From Mesocentrotus franciscanus (taxonomy: Eukaryota > Echinodermata > Echinoidea > Camarodonta > Strongylocentrotidae), in contig CP137670.1 of the NCBI GenBank assembly GCA_037976565.1, positions 12,982,600 through 13,046,599 of the forward strand: a stretch of 64,000 nucleotides of DNA. The letters run 5' to 3'. Position numbers and translations under genes: made by a program. Numbering within the stretch: position 1 is the stretch's first letter; the number at the start of each line of letters is the position of its first letter. A model generated the notes under the pieces. The model made no database searches. It was not told the origin of the DNA and saw nothing but the letters and a program-made list of their open reading frames with translations. Shown here piece by piece: positions 1 to 10,039 of the stretch.

Positions 1-254
1 TTTCCATAACAATACACCTGGAATGCAGATGTAGAAATTGTGGCTATAGGGTTGCATACATGTTGTTGTTCTGGTGCCATGCTGATATACATATGGAGGA
101 GCTTTTAGAACTTGTCACTCTCGAAGAGTTGAAACTGTAGAGGGAGACATATAATATCCTTCTTTGAGCTCTTTGAGTGGCTCTTATCGAGTATGTCTAC
201 TACATGTAAATACTAATACACTAGAATTTTCATGGGACTTCTCACTTGAAGAAT

Positions 255-345
255 ATTCATTTTATTTATTTATTTATTTATTCATTTATTCACTTATTCA
301 TTTATTCATATATTCATTTATTCATTTATTCATTTATTCAATTTT
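255..345. repeat. (TTAT/TTCA)n microsatellite
   Basis: Imperfect tandem tetranucleotides (ttta, ttca) inside the intron upstream of the first visible TGFBRAP1 exon. The open frames across it are low complexity. No exon is seen in 1-738. Confidence 0.9.
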
Positions 346-738
346 ACATTTCTACATGGTATGATCGACATGAGATTTTACAAACAATAGCAGTTGACTT
401 CAAACAGGTAGTTAAATCATATTTACAGTAATACTGCATGGAGAAACACACAGAGGTTTGGTAAGGCTTGAATTTCATTCTTTTCTTTTCATCCCTGATC
501 TTTTTCACACAGATATGCAACACTCAAGTGGCATTGCTGTTCCCAAAGTCTCAACCTAACCTTAAGGTGTAGTCCTAGTTGCAATCATTCCAATCTCACA
601 GTTAGTGATGTAGGCCTAAATGAAAGCCTAATCCAGTGCCTAATCCAGTGCCTATTTAAATCCAGTGCCTAACCAGTATGTAAAGCATACAGTGATTCAG
701 ATCATTTCAATATTTTTTGTCCTATTTTCTAATTACAG

Positions 739-954
739 AAAGAGAAATACCACACTCATCTAGCAGTGCTGTATCTGGACCAGGTCCTAAAGATGAAGGC
801 CACCACTGAGACAGTCCCTCGGTTAGACCTGGACCTGGCCCGGTCCAAGCTACGTCACCTGCTTCAAGACTCCTCCATCTATCGGGTCCAGCTCATATTA
901 GGGAAGGTGAAAGAGACGGACATGTATGCTGAATGTGCAATACTGTATGGAAAG
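739..954 (+). CDS. TGFBRAP1: TGFBRAP1 exon (fourth from last)
   Basis: Acceptor ctaattacag ends at 738 and donor gtatgg begins at 955. The exon is 72 codons in phase 0 at both ends. It encodes a helical stretch beginning KEKYHTHLAVLYLDQVLK and ending AILYGK, matching the helical-repeat part of TGFBRAP1 just before the LGEHE-type segment. The reading frame is open upstream of 766, so the first Met-like codon there is not a start. Confidence 0.92.
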
Positions 955-3825
955 GTATGGTCACTGCACTTACCATAGCCCCGCCGCAGAAAACTTACCA
1001 TTGATGGTAACTTTGCCTTGATTTGATTGGCTGTTGAGTAATGTTGCCATGGTCATTAATATTGATGGCAAAGTAACCATCAGTGGTAGGTTTTTTTTGC
1101 ATCAGCATCCCAGGGGTGATATTCTGAAAACTATGTCATACTTCATGTTAGGAGAAATCATATTAATTACCATAACAAACTGATATTGCACATAATGAAG
1201 ACTTGTTGTTGCTGCTTGGGCAGATACCTTCTTATCCTAATTTTGATTTGTTTTGACAACTAACGTCGTTTCACAAACATCAGAGATAACATAGTTTTCA
1301 GAATACCACCCCAGGGTTCTTACTAGTGCCTAACACCCTTGGAGCCAAAACCAAATGCAGGGGATTGCAGAAAAATAATACCAGTGGTAAATCCTCCCGA
1401 CAAGGGTAATGACAGTTGTAACGAATATGTCAAATCAACCTGCAAAATAGCTTTGGCTACCCTAATCACCCCCTCTGATGATGCAAAACCAGGTTTTGTT
1501 CGATTTTGAACAAGGTTGAACAGGTTTCTGCCGAAAAGCATTATACATGTATCTCCTGTGCACTCTGTGTGTCGCATCGTGTGACCAACATGGCCACTGA
1601 ACACCTTGCAACTCAACTACAAGTGGATTTTGGTGGATTTGGAAAGAAATGTGAAAGCTTAAGACACTGAATTCAAATATTTTAATTTGTATGGGACTGA
1701 GGTAGATAGTAACATCATCATCATCATCATCATCTCCACCATCACCTCATCATCACTTTCTTTATTATCATCATCACCTTCATTATTATCTTTATTATCA
1801 CTCTCATCATCATCCTCATCATCATCTTCATCTTTGTCATCATCATTGCCATCATAGTCACCATCATTATCATCACCTTCATTATTTTTGTTATCACCCT
1901 CATTATTATCATCATCATCATCATCATCATCATCACCACCACCACCACCACCACCACCACCACCACCACCACCATCATCATCACCACCACCACCACCATC
2001 TTCAGCATCATCGCTTTGCAATAAATTGTTTCTTTCCTATTCCTACCCCTCAGCTGGAGGAGCACGACAAAGCTCTTCGGATCCTGGTCCACAAACTCCA
2101 GGACTACGGAGCCGCAGAGAACTACTGCATGGTCAACTCCAAGGACCAGGACCAGGCCTATAGAAGAAGACTGTTCCAGCTCCTGCTCACGGTGTACCTG
2201 GACCCGATGGAAGGGTAAGTCTTACCTGCATTAAGGGGCCACTCTTACATCACTGATAATACAGTGAAACCTGTATATGAAGGCCGCTCAAGGGAAACAT
2301 GAAAAGTAGTCTTCTTAGGCAGGTGGTCTTTATGTACAGGTTCCTTTAGTACAGGTTTCATTGAGAACCCATATTCAAGGGAAATGAAAAATGTGGTCTT
2401 TATAGACAGGTGGTCTGTAATAACTATGAATTGTGTGTCTGGAAGTTATGTGTAATTTATTGGATATTGATGTTGCTCACTGATTAATGCTGATGAGCCT
2501 TCAATGACAATTTTCTTGGATTCTCCTTTTGTCATTGTACATAGTTGTCTCTTTGTGTCATTCTTTCTTTCTTTCTTCATTTATTTTTATTTGTTATTTT
2601 TTCTCCCTCTCCTTTTTCCCTTTTTCTTTTCCTTCTTGACATTTACCTGGCATTTGCCATCAGTATTTTTAGCCTTAAAATTGCATTTATCTCTTTCTTT
2701 GGTACAGTAAAAAGGATTCCCTTCTCGGCCCTGCTATGAATCTACTCAACAGTCCAGAGGCAGACTTTGATACTGTCAGAGTAAGTTCATTTATCTGTTT
2801 TTTGTTCCATTTATTTCCACATCAAGATAAAAACAATTATAGTCTTCAAAATACAAACATACATAATGAATTATCTGAAGTGGGAGGATCAGGAAAAGCA
2901 CATAAATGACTTGTTAAAAATGATCCTCACAAAATAACAATAACTTTGGTACATAATTTACATAAAATCTAGATTTAAAAAAAATGGGAAAATAAAGAAA
3001 ATAGAAAAAAGAAGGAGGAAACGTTGCATAAACATTGACATAATAAGTTATGAGAATTTTTTCTAAGTTTACTTTGTTGTTTTGAGCAGCATAGCCAAGA
3101 GGGTGGGGGCACATTCCTCCCACAAATTTAGGAAAAGTGCAATGAAGCAATAATAATTATGATACTATATGTAGTACCTCTGTAATACATTAGAATGTCA
3201 AGTTTAAATTCTTTTAATTTCTACCCTTTCATTTATATTTTTGCCAATTAATATGTACCGGTAGGCGCATTTGATTTATCACTTGAGCACAATTTATTTT
3301 TTGATGCCCCCTGCAGAAAGCAATGACCCACTTAGACCTCCTCTCCCCCATCCCGATAGATGAGAATAAATAGGTTATCAAATGAATTTTACAAAAACTC
3401 TATGATTATCTTGCATAAGGACCTCTTCATTTGCAGTACCAGTAGATGAAAAGTTATTAATACGTTTCCCTTAATTCTTTTGACAGGTTCTTCAGCTCCT
3501 TCCTGAGACCTGGTCTGTCGGCCTCATCTCGCGCTTCCTCTCTGAAGCAGTCCGGTCCAGCACCCATGGGAGCCGCATGTCCCGTGTACAACACACCCTG
3601 ACCCGCAGCGAGAACCTGCACCTACGCGGCGAAATCGTTGACAATAGCCGCTGCCTCATCTCCTTGACCGAGGACCGGATGTGTCAGGTCTGTCAAGGAC
3701 CGTTCAGCGAGCCGACATTTGTCCGATATCCAAACGGGGTCATCACACATACGCAGTGCGCAAGGAATAAAGCGGTTTGTCCGGTAACGGGACGGTTGTT
3801 CAGTACGCGCAAGGAGTCGACGTGA
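739..3825 (+). CDS. TGFBRAP1: TGFBRAP1 / VPS3-like CORVET subunit, last four coding exons (partial gene)
   Basis: This is the 3' part of a gene whose 5' exons lie left of the window. Coding exons are 739-954, 2054-2214, 2708-2780 and 3487-3825. Joined, they give 262 codons plus TGA with no internal stop; splice phases are 0, 2 and 0, and every junction is AG/GT. The protein matches from memory the C-terminal third of TGFBRAP1, including the LQLLPETWSV block and the terminal CQVCQGPF..FVRYPNG...H..C module, which is the Vps39 domain 2 zinc-finger-like end. In animals TGFBRAP1 is the VPS3-type subunit of CORVET, which tethers early endosomes, and it was first found as a TGF-beta receptor-associated protein. 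The human homologue is about 860 residues, so roughly 30% is visible. The chief alternative is VPS39, but the terminal block fits TGFBRAP1 better. Confidence 0.93.
989..1099. mobile_element. Short inverted-repeat element, ACCATTGATGGTAAC family
   Basis: The left arm aaaacttaccattgatggta pairs with the right arm ...aaccatcagtggtaggtttt. The same element with extra internal tandem copies is at 29046-29493. Non-coding MITE-like sequence in a TGFBRAP1 intron. Confidence 0.65.
1113..1312. mobile_element. MITE with GGGGTGATATTCTGAAAAC terminal repeats
   Basis: About 24-bp termini in inverted orientation: ggggtgatattctgaaaact at the left and its near-exact reverse complement ending gaataccacccc at the right. 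About 200 bp, no coding potential. It lies in a TGFBRAP1 intron immediately after another short element. Confidence 0.8.
1705..2005. repeat. (ATC)n/(ACC)n trinucleotide microsatellite
   Basis: About 300 bp of imperfect atc/att/acc triplets. Translations are homopolymer-like (Asp, Met or Pro/Ser runs) and are not genes. It lies within a TGFBRAP1 intron, close to the next acceptor. Confidence 0.95.
2054..2214 (+). CDS. TGFBRAP1: TGFBRAP1 exon (third from last)
   Basis: Acceptor cccctcag ends at 2053 and the strong donor gtaagt starts at 2215. The exon begins LEEHDKALRILVHKLQDYGA and ends in YLDPMEG, leaving two bases of a Gly codon. This is a conserved helical-repeat block of VPS39/TGFBRAP1 proteins. 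The acceptor lies about 40 bp after a long ATC/ACC microsatellite. Confidence 0.93.
2260..2424. mobile_element. CAGTCAAACCTG-family MITE, 3' truncated
   Basis: Starts acagtgaaacctgtatatga, followed by the family body with aagggaaa and gtggtctttatagacaggtgg. The right terminal repeat is missing. In a TGFBRAP1 intron. Confidence 0.75.
2708..2780 (+). CDS. TGFBRAP1: TGFBRAP1 exon (second from last)
   Basis: A short 73-base exon. Acceptor ttggtacag ends at 2707 and donor gtaagt begins at 2781. Its first base completes the split Gly codon; it then reads KKDSLLGPAMNLLNSPEADF and ends DTVR in phase 0. This corresponds to the AVDLLNHHAAEFD-type segment of the vertebrate protein. Confidence 0.92.
2781..3486. 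other. Last TGFBRAP1 intron
   Basis: AT-rich intron of 706 bp with donor gtaagt and acceptor ttgacag. Apart from poly(A)-like stretches I see no element or exon in it. Confidence 0.85.
3487..3825 (+). CDS. TGFBRAP1: TGFBRAP1 terminal coding exon with Vps39-2 zinc-finger-like end
   Basis: Acceptor ttgacag ends at 3486. The 112 codons begin VLQLLPETWSVGLISRFL and end FSTRKEST before TGA at 3823-3825. The domain contains CQVCQ, FVRYPNG and H.QC, which are likely zinc-ligand positions. GC content is clearly higher than in the flanking introns, as expected for a real exon. Confidence 0.95.
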   Translation, partial: VLQLLPETWSVGLISRFLSEAVRSSTHGSRMSRVQHTLTRSENLHLRGEIVDNSRCLISLTEDRMCQVCQGPFSEPTFVRYPNGVITHTQCARNKAVCPVTGRLFSTRKEST

Positions 3826-4400
3826 TAGAGGATTTTTAGTGATTTTGCGATGCTTGACCTGATCAAAGCACTTTCTATTGCTGTGAACTCTGCACTCTGA
3901 ACTGTAGACTCTGAACTCTAAACTCTGCACTCTCATCTGTAGACTCTGAACTCTCATCTTTAGACTCTGAACTCTGAACTCTGAACTCTGCACTCTCATC
4001 TGTAGACTCTGAACTCTGAACTCTGCACTCTTAACTGTAGACTCTGAACTCTGAACTCTGCACTCTTAACTGTAGACTGTGAACTCTGAACTCTGCACTC
4101 TCATCTGTAGACTGTGAACTCTGAACTCTGAAATACATTCAGAAGAGACAGGCTCCAATACAGAACTTTGTTAAATCTTAGTCCAAAGTGAGCAAATCTA
4201 GGATGGGCTTTTGTCCAAAAGCGGTTTTGCCCAGCAGGAATGTGTAGAATTAAAAGTGATTGACATGAGAGAAAATTCTGGAAAATGAGTATTCTTTTTC
4301 CCCTCCAGCAAAAAATCAGGAAATTAGAAGAAAAAAAGACATCCCTCAAATCTAGGAAAATGCAGGGATTTGTATTGGCCCCCAAATAAAATAGCAAATC
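3826..4400 (+). other. Probable TGFBRAP1 3' UTR, with a candidate poly(A) signal
   Basis: Sequence directly after the stop codon. An AATAAA hexamer sits at 4385-4390, about 560 bp past the stop; others lie further on, for example at 7700-7705. The interval contains the minisatellite described separately. The transcript end cannot be fixed from sequence alone. Confidence 0.35.
3882..4130. repeat. Minisatellite of ACTCTGAA / ACTCTCATCTGTAG units
   Basis: Irregular tandem array built from a 7-8 base unit (actctga, actctgc) organised into larger blocks of about 35 bases, each ending in ctgtag. It begins about 55 bp after the TGFBRAP1 stop codon and so probably lies in its 3' UTR. On the minus strand it gives a spurious repetitive reading frame. 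Confidence 0.9.
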
Positions 4401-4429
4401 TCTGACACTGGCCCTCAAGTGTTTTAACA

Positions 4430-4545
4430 CTTTGGTTGCTTTATTCGCCTCTATGCAGTCGCTCATTTGCCACACGTGCAAATTTGCACAAAATGGTAGG
4501 CACCAATTCACAGAAGGATTGCTTTGTGCAACACAATGGCTTTGC
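4430..4545. repeat. Dispersed repeat shared with 58040-58165
   Basis: The segment containing gcctctatgcagtcgctcat, tttgccacacgtgc and ggtaggcaccaa recurs in diverged form at 58040-58165, near the other end of the window. Class unknown. Confidence 0.6.
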
Positions 4546-4651
4546 AAAATTTCCCATTTCTGTGCTTGATTAGCTCCATGACAACCCTTTCAACACTGCC
4601 ATAGATTAATCATGCACTGGAAACAGTTACACAAAATCCTGAAGCCTTTGG

Positions 4652-4844
4652 TACAGTAAAACCTGTATATAAAGACCACTCTAGGGAGTCAAGAAAAGTG
4701 GTCCTTATAGGTAGGGGGTCTGTATATTCAGATTCCTTCAGTACATTTTTCAATGAGAAACCATTTTAGATGGAAATGAAAAATGTGATCTTTATAGACA
4801 GGTAGTCTTTCAATACAGGTGGTCGCTAAAGCAGGTTTGACTGT
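4652..4844. mobile_element. CAGTCAAACCTG-family MITE, full length
   Basis: Begins tacagtaaaacctgtatata and ends gcaggtttgactgt. The terminal repeats are inverted, with the internal gtggtcctta and aatgagaaacc blocks of the family. About 193 bp, non-coding. Confidence 0.85.
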
Positions 4845-5860
4845 TTGTCTATCCCATGATAAAAAACAATGTGGCACAGGGAGATTATTTGTGCGGCATT
4901 CAAAGAGTTAAAAGGCACATCTGGTGTAAGGTGGACATCACCTCATCCTTACATTTCTCACTCACAGGCATGTACGTGTAGCCATGAAAAAGAGTGCATT
5001 TCGCCTTTCATGATGCAATACAGAGGTGTACATGTGTATATGCTTTTAGATTTTGTTCAAATACAGATGCATAATTCTATTCAAATTCATGAAACTGCAT
5101 TGAAAGCATTGCCTAATCCATAAAGAAAAGGCCTTTTATGTTGAAGTTCTTTGGGATAAAATTGCTGAAAGGCATCAGCTTGTCTGTCTTGTGTTCTGCC
5201 TACTAGATCATGTGCTGGATGGCAATGTTTTAAGATGCTGAGTTTAAGAAGAAGAGCTACAGCCTTCCTTGTATTGGTTGAAGAGCATTCTATTTTTAAG
5301 AAATATGAAGGATTACAATTTTCTTTGTTATCTCTGTGGAAGAGATTAAACCTTCTTACATATACATGTGTACCATATATTACTATTACTATAATTGTTT
5401 CTGTCGATCAATGACCCTAAATGACATATACATTAGTACACACATACCTGTATGGATGATGCCTTTGCTTTCAATGTAGAGTAGAACTCATCATTGAGAT
5501 ACTTTCCAAGTGCCAGGTCAGTCAAATTTGACATAGAATACAGTGCTTCTGCAAGGTGATGTGATGAGAATTTTCCCAGTGCAAGTTTAACCACTCGCGA
5601 AATAGCATTAAGTCCTTTTGCGTAAATTTAATATGTGGTGTAAACGGTAATCTTATATTAAAGTGCAATTTAAGCAAGCATTCAACCAGCATTGCATGTG
5701 TTTGCAAATATATTCTTGACCAAATTATTATTCACATAGTAACCTTTGATTATTTTATATTATTGTTTGAATTACCATCAAAAAATTTGTGTTTTTGGTA
5801 CAGGAATTTTGTGTGCTTTATCTGTGCCATGTTCTCTTTGCAGTCACGTTCAAACTTCAT
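4845..5860. other. No gene recognised
   Basis: AT-rich sequence without a supported exon, RNA gene or clear repeat. It may be distal 3' UTR or intergenic DNA. Confidence 0.5.
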
Positions 5861-5864
5861 AAAC

Positions 5865-6575
5865 AAGGGAAATTAACGCTCTCGGCGGTCTCGCCTGCAT
5901 TACGCAATTCGTTATGATGAAAAACTGAGGTGGGGACATTATTTATAGGCAGGGTGGCCCATTAGCAGGCCCCCCAAAAATGAAATTCTTTGAATATAAT
6001 CATCATTTTAAGTGAATATTGACAAAGAATCATCAGAATAATTATTTACTATTATTTGTACCAAGATTGATAATTTTCATGAAATATGAACAAATAACAA
6101 AAATTGATTTATTAATTCTCATATTTAGTTGTGAAAACATAATCCAAGTCTACTGACCTAAAATGACCGTTGACCTTGACTTTGTGACCTGGAATTTGTG
6201 TTAATTATTTGTGATATTTGATGACCCTTGGGTACAAGTTTCATGGAATAGGAATGTATACTTTCAAAATTATGATAACAATTCAAAATCTTAGCCTGAT
6301 GCCACAACATAGGCTAAGTTTGTTGACCTTAAATGACCTTAAATGACCTTTGACCTTGACTTTGAGACCTGAAATTCTCCTCACATGATTGGGGATACTT
6401 GATAACCCTCTAGTCCAAGTTTCATTGAATAGGACCTTATACTTTCAAAATTATATTACCGGGTAACAATTCAAAAACTTAACCTTAGGTTAAGTTTTTG
6501 ATGTTGACGCCGCCTCCGCCACCGGAAAAGCGGCACCTATGTCTCGCTTTTTGCTACGCAGGCGAGACAAAAACG
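5865..6575. repeat. Dispersed repeat with TGACCTT motifs and paired cggtctcgcctgc / gcaggcgaga ends
   Basis: The left edge has ggcggtctcgcctgcattacg and the right edge ttttgctacgcaggcgagac, in inverted orientation. The interior holds two diverged approximately 170-bp copies with tgaccttgactttg, then caagtttcat and atactttcaaaattat. Sequences of this style are common in marine invertebrate genomes; the class is unassigned. Confidence 0.65.
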
Positions 6576-7059
6576 TTTTACAAAAACATAAAGAATTTTA
6601 AAAATGTGGAGCATCTACATGTTAACACATCCCAACCCCAAAAAAAAATGATTTGATTTAGAATAGTTTTTAATTAATTTTGGTAAGAATGTCAGAAATT
6701 CCATATTAGGTTGATAAGATTATTTACAAGTAATGTTTTTCGGTCAACACCATGCAAGGTTCGTTCAGATATGAGTTGATAAACTGCAGCATTTCTTTTT
6801 AACCCTAATGAGGCCGGGCTGGGGGGCATAATGCCCCGGCCTTATTAAGGTTAAGCATGGAAATTAATATTTGCTGCTTGTGTATTCACTAAGAACGATG
6901 CTTTACTCTTTTTAAATGAACCATAATGACAACATTTGCTAGTTTTCAATATTGTGTTTAAAAGTCCAGATCAATGCATGTTGCTTGACAAATTGTAGTG
7001 AGGAGGGCTTTTGTTGTTGGTCTTCTTCAAATATTACAGATATATACACCGTTTTTCGA

Positions 7060-7260
7060 TGCAAAAGTAATTTTTTTTAAGTACATGAAAAGTTTGTTTG
7101 TCCCAACTTATTTTTCTTGAGAATGTGACATAAAGGCCCTAATTCAACTATTCCACCTTTCATTCTTGAGTTACAAAAAGGGGAATTTTTTTTTTTAAAT
7201 CAAATTTACCAGCATGGAAATTAATGGTAACTGCTTGCATCAAAGGTCCTACCTGTATTC
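7060..7260. mobile_element. Partial reverse copy of the CATTCTTGAG MITE family
   Basis: Contains cctaattcaactattccacc and tttcattcttgagttac, the reverse complement of the interior of the 7308-7538 element, plus cttgagaatgtgacat. Terminal repeats are not clear. Confidence 0.55.
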
Positions 7261-7307
7261 ACTGAGCTCTGTGTTATAAGATACAGAAAAGTAAAACTTA
7301 TTATCCT

Positions 7308-7538
7308 TACAGTTCACAACTAAATTATTGATACCCCTTGTAAATTGGATTATTTTTGTGTTTTTCATAACTCAAGAATGAAATGTGGACTGGTTGGATT
7401 AGGGCCTTTGTTGAATACTTTTAGTGTAAACTTTAATATGTCACATTCTCAAGCAATACAAATCAGGACATACCAATTTTTTACATGCTTAAAAAATTAC
7501 AAAACTAGGTAAGGGTATGAATAATTTAGTTAACTGTA
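7308..7538. mobile_element. MITE, TACAGTTAACTAAATTATTCATACC family
   Basis: Left end ttacagttcacaactaaatt and right end tgaataatttagttaactgta are inverted repeats. About 230 bp. The interior reads caagaatgaaatgtggactg and ttagggcctttgttgaatac, shared with copies at 20593, 33452 and 36399. The TA-type ends suggest a Tc1/mariner-like origin; this is inference. Confidence 0.75.
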
Positions 7539-7744
7539 TCTTCATGTATCATAAATTCATACGCTAACGGCGTAAGTCTTATCTTCATTTTATCGTTTTT
7601 TTTCATGCAACTCAATTTGTAGGAATGTACACTGTAATATATGATATATTTATAATGCTTGGAAATTATAGGATTTCAGGATATATAGAGATATGTACAA
7701 ATAAAGATTTCTGTACATATTACTTGGGTAGGGTATATTTTTGT

Positions 7745-9885
7745 TTGTAACTGTCTGCGTTATATACGGTATGTGTTTCTAGTTGCTAATTCCATGTCTT
7801 GGGCGGTCCCATGCCATTAGTCCTATAGCAGTCCCATACATTAATATATATGTTTATTTCATCCATGAATGAAAAGTGTCTTGATATGAGTATGACTAAG
7901 GCGTTACAAAAAAAGATGTTGTATTGCCTTTGCGACCGACCAAAAAAATATTGAAATCTACGGTCGGCTTTAAAAAAAAAAAAAAATTACCGTTTTTTTG
8001 AGAAAAAAATGTTGAATGAATAAAAAAAAGTATGTGTTAAGCATTCAAAACTGAGAAATATCAGCCCAAAGAGGGAGAGAAGGGAAGAAAGAAAAAAAAG
8101 ACCCATGTTTTGGCACCTAAAGGGCAATGCAACATCTTTTTTGGTTAGGCCTAATGGTAGTGATAGTAGAAAGTGCTGCGAATCAATGGTCATATCCAGA
8201 GATTCTTCATTTTTTGGATGCAATGTGTGGAAAAAGGACTTGTACAGGATAGATTCTATAGCTGAACCACCTTACTTCTTCTAAAATTCAAACAATCTTC
8301 TTAGTCACACACAGATTGAGTAATGGAGTGGGCCTTGGGGGCACAGTTAAATTCAATGTACTGATTGAAATCTAAACACGATCGATCATTAATTTGCAAT
8401 TCATAATTTAAACAAAATGTACATATTGTCTGTGTGAAGGGCATCGACCCTATATAGTTACATGTAATATGAGGAGCTTACTCTCCTCTTGCTCTGAGTA
8501 GACAATATATCTGCCCAATGTTCATTTCTACAATGTACAAACCACACAATGATCAAATCTTTTGATTCATATCTTATTTTATTATCATAGCGATGAAAAG
8601 GAAGCAATTAAAAAACCTAATAATAGATGAAATATCAGAGAAAATGAGAGAATTATTAAAAGGTCTTGGTAACGTTCACATATTTCATGATTTTTCTCTA
8701 TCCTGTACAACTACAGTACATTCGATGTGCAATAAAAAGTTCCAAGAAAAACAGCAAAATTACAATCGTCAGCAAATACAAAAATTAGCTTTTATAAACA
8801 AAGAGAGAACGTAGGATCAAAAGGTGCAAGGTTAATTGTACAAGCTCTTTATCTTTCGATATAATAACAAAATAAATGCATTTATAAGATATTTAGAAGT
8901 TTATTTACAGCCATAATTTCTGCTTATCAAACTAATCACTATACACATGTGGAAAATTTACTTAAATTTTTTTGACAAATATATCTGACATATCTATGCA
9001 TGTTAATGCACCAATTTTGAAGATTTTTCTATATATATATGACTCTACCTAAATCTAAACGCTAGCACTACACGCACATTCAGTGTATAGTACCAATGCG
9101 TTAATCTGAGTATGCAGTTATATGCAAATATGAAATGTGTATTTTTAATGGCTATTTTAGAACTAAAGTACATATGTGAACAAAATGATACTTTTTGATT
9201 GATTTCATACATCTAGCAGCTATTTGAACATGCTTTCTAGATAGTTTGGTCATTCCAACAAAAATGCATTTACACTAAAATGAAATACAGGTACTGGATT
9301 TGCGTAAAGATGTTTGGTTAAATTAATTGTCACCCTTCCTAATAGAGAAAAAAATCAAATCCCATGTTCTGGTTTAACAAATTTATTTCCGCAAAAAGAA
9401 GAAATGTAGAAGAAGAAAAACATTTAGATGCTGACTTATTTCAAGCAATGACCATACGGTAAAATACAAAGTTTGGTCCAAAAAGATACAAGTGTGAACA
9501 TGCCCTTTCAATCATCTCACACTGAAGCTACATGTAGTGAATAATAATTACAACGTAAATCGCTTAGAAACATAGTATCAAGCCCTGTACAAGTATGACT
9601 ATTATTGTTATTATCATTATTATTATCATCATCAATTTTATTATCATCATTATCATTTTTCAACTTTTTCGCCCACATTCTCGCCTATGTTTATAATCTT
9701 CAGAGACATTACTTTTTTTTTCTCAACAATCTAGCAATAGGCCCTGACATAAAAATATTTTTGTTGCCAATTTAAAGAACAACATGTGATTAATTTAGCC
9801 CTTAAAATAAATCCAGTCCTGAAAGGTTTAATTTATCAAAGTCAAATTACACCATAGCTACAAGGATACACACTGATATAATAAA
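7745..9885. other. AT-rich intergenic stretch, no gene recognised
   Basis: No reading frame here looks like protein. A small (ATT/ATC)n tract is near 9600-9660. Around 9745-9830 there is a reverse copy of a dispersed repeat (tttttgttgccaatttaa, gtcctgaaaggttt) also seen at 48380-48500 and 53805-53880. Confidence 0.5.
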
Positions 9886-9891
9886 AAATAA

Positions 9892-10038
9892 GGGCCCTGT
9901 TTCAACAAACTTGTTATCAATAATAAATGCTGAATTTCTATGACAAATTTGCTCTCAGCCAATCAAATACCACGATTTTCAGTAGCTTATAACAGTTATT
10001 GTAACTTGTTATGATAACAAGTTTTATGAAACAGGGCC
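9892..10038. mobile_element. MITE, GGGCCCTGTTTCA family
   Basis: Left end gggccctgtttcaacaaact and right end ataacaagttttatgaaaca plus gggcc are inverted repeats. The interior has cagccaatcaaa and agtagcttataacagttatt. 147 bp, with a sister copy at 62176-62323. Confidence 0.85.
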
Positions 10039-10039
10039 A

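Noticed and set aside
1659..2163. Long open frames with poly-Asp, poly-Met or poly-Pro/Ser
   Set aside because: Entirely the ATC/ACC microsatellite read in three frames. The real coding part begins only at the splice acceptor before 2054.
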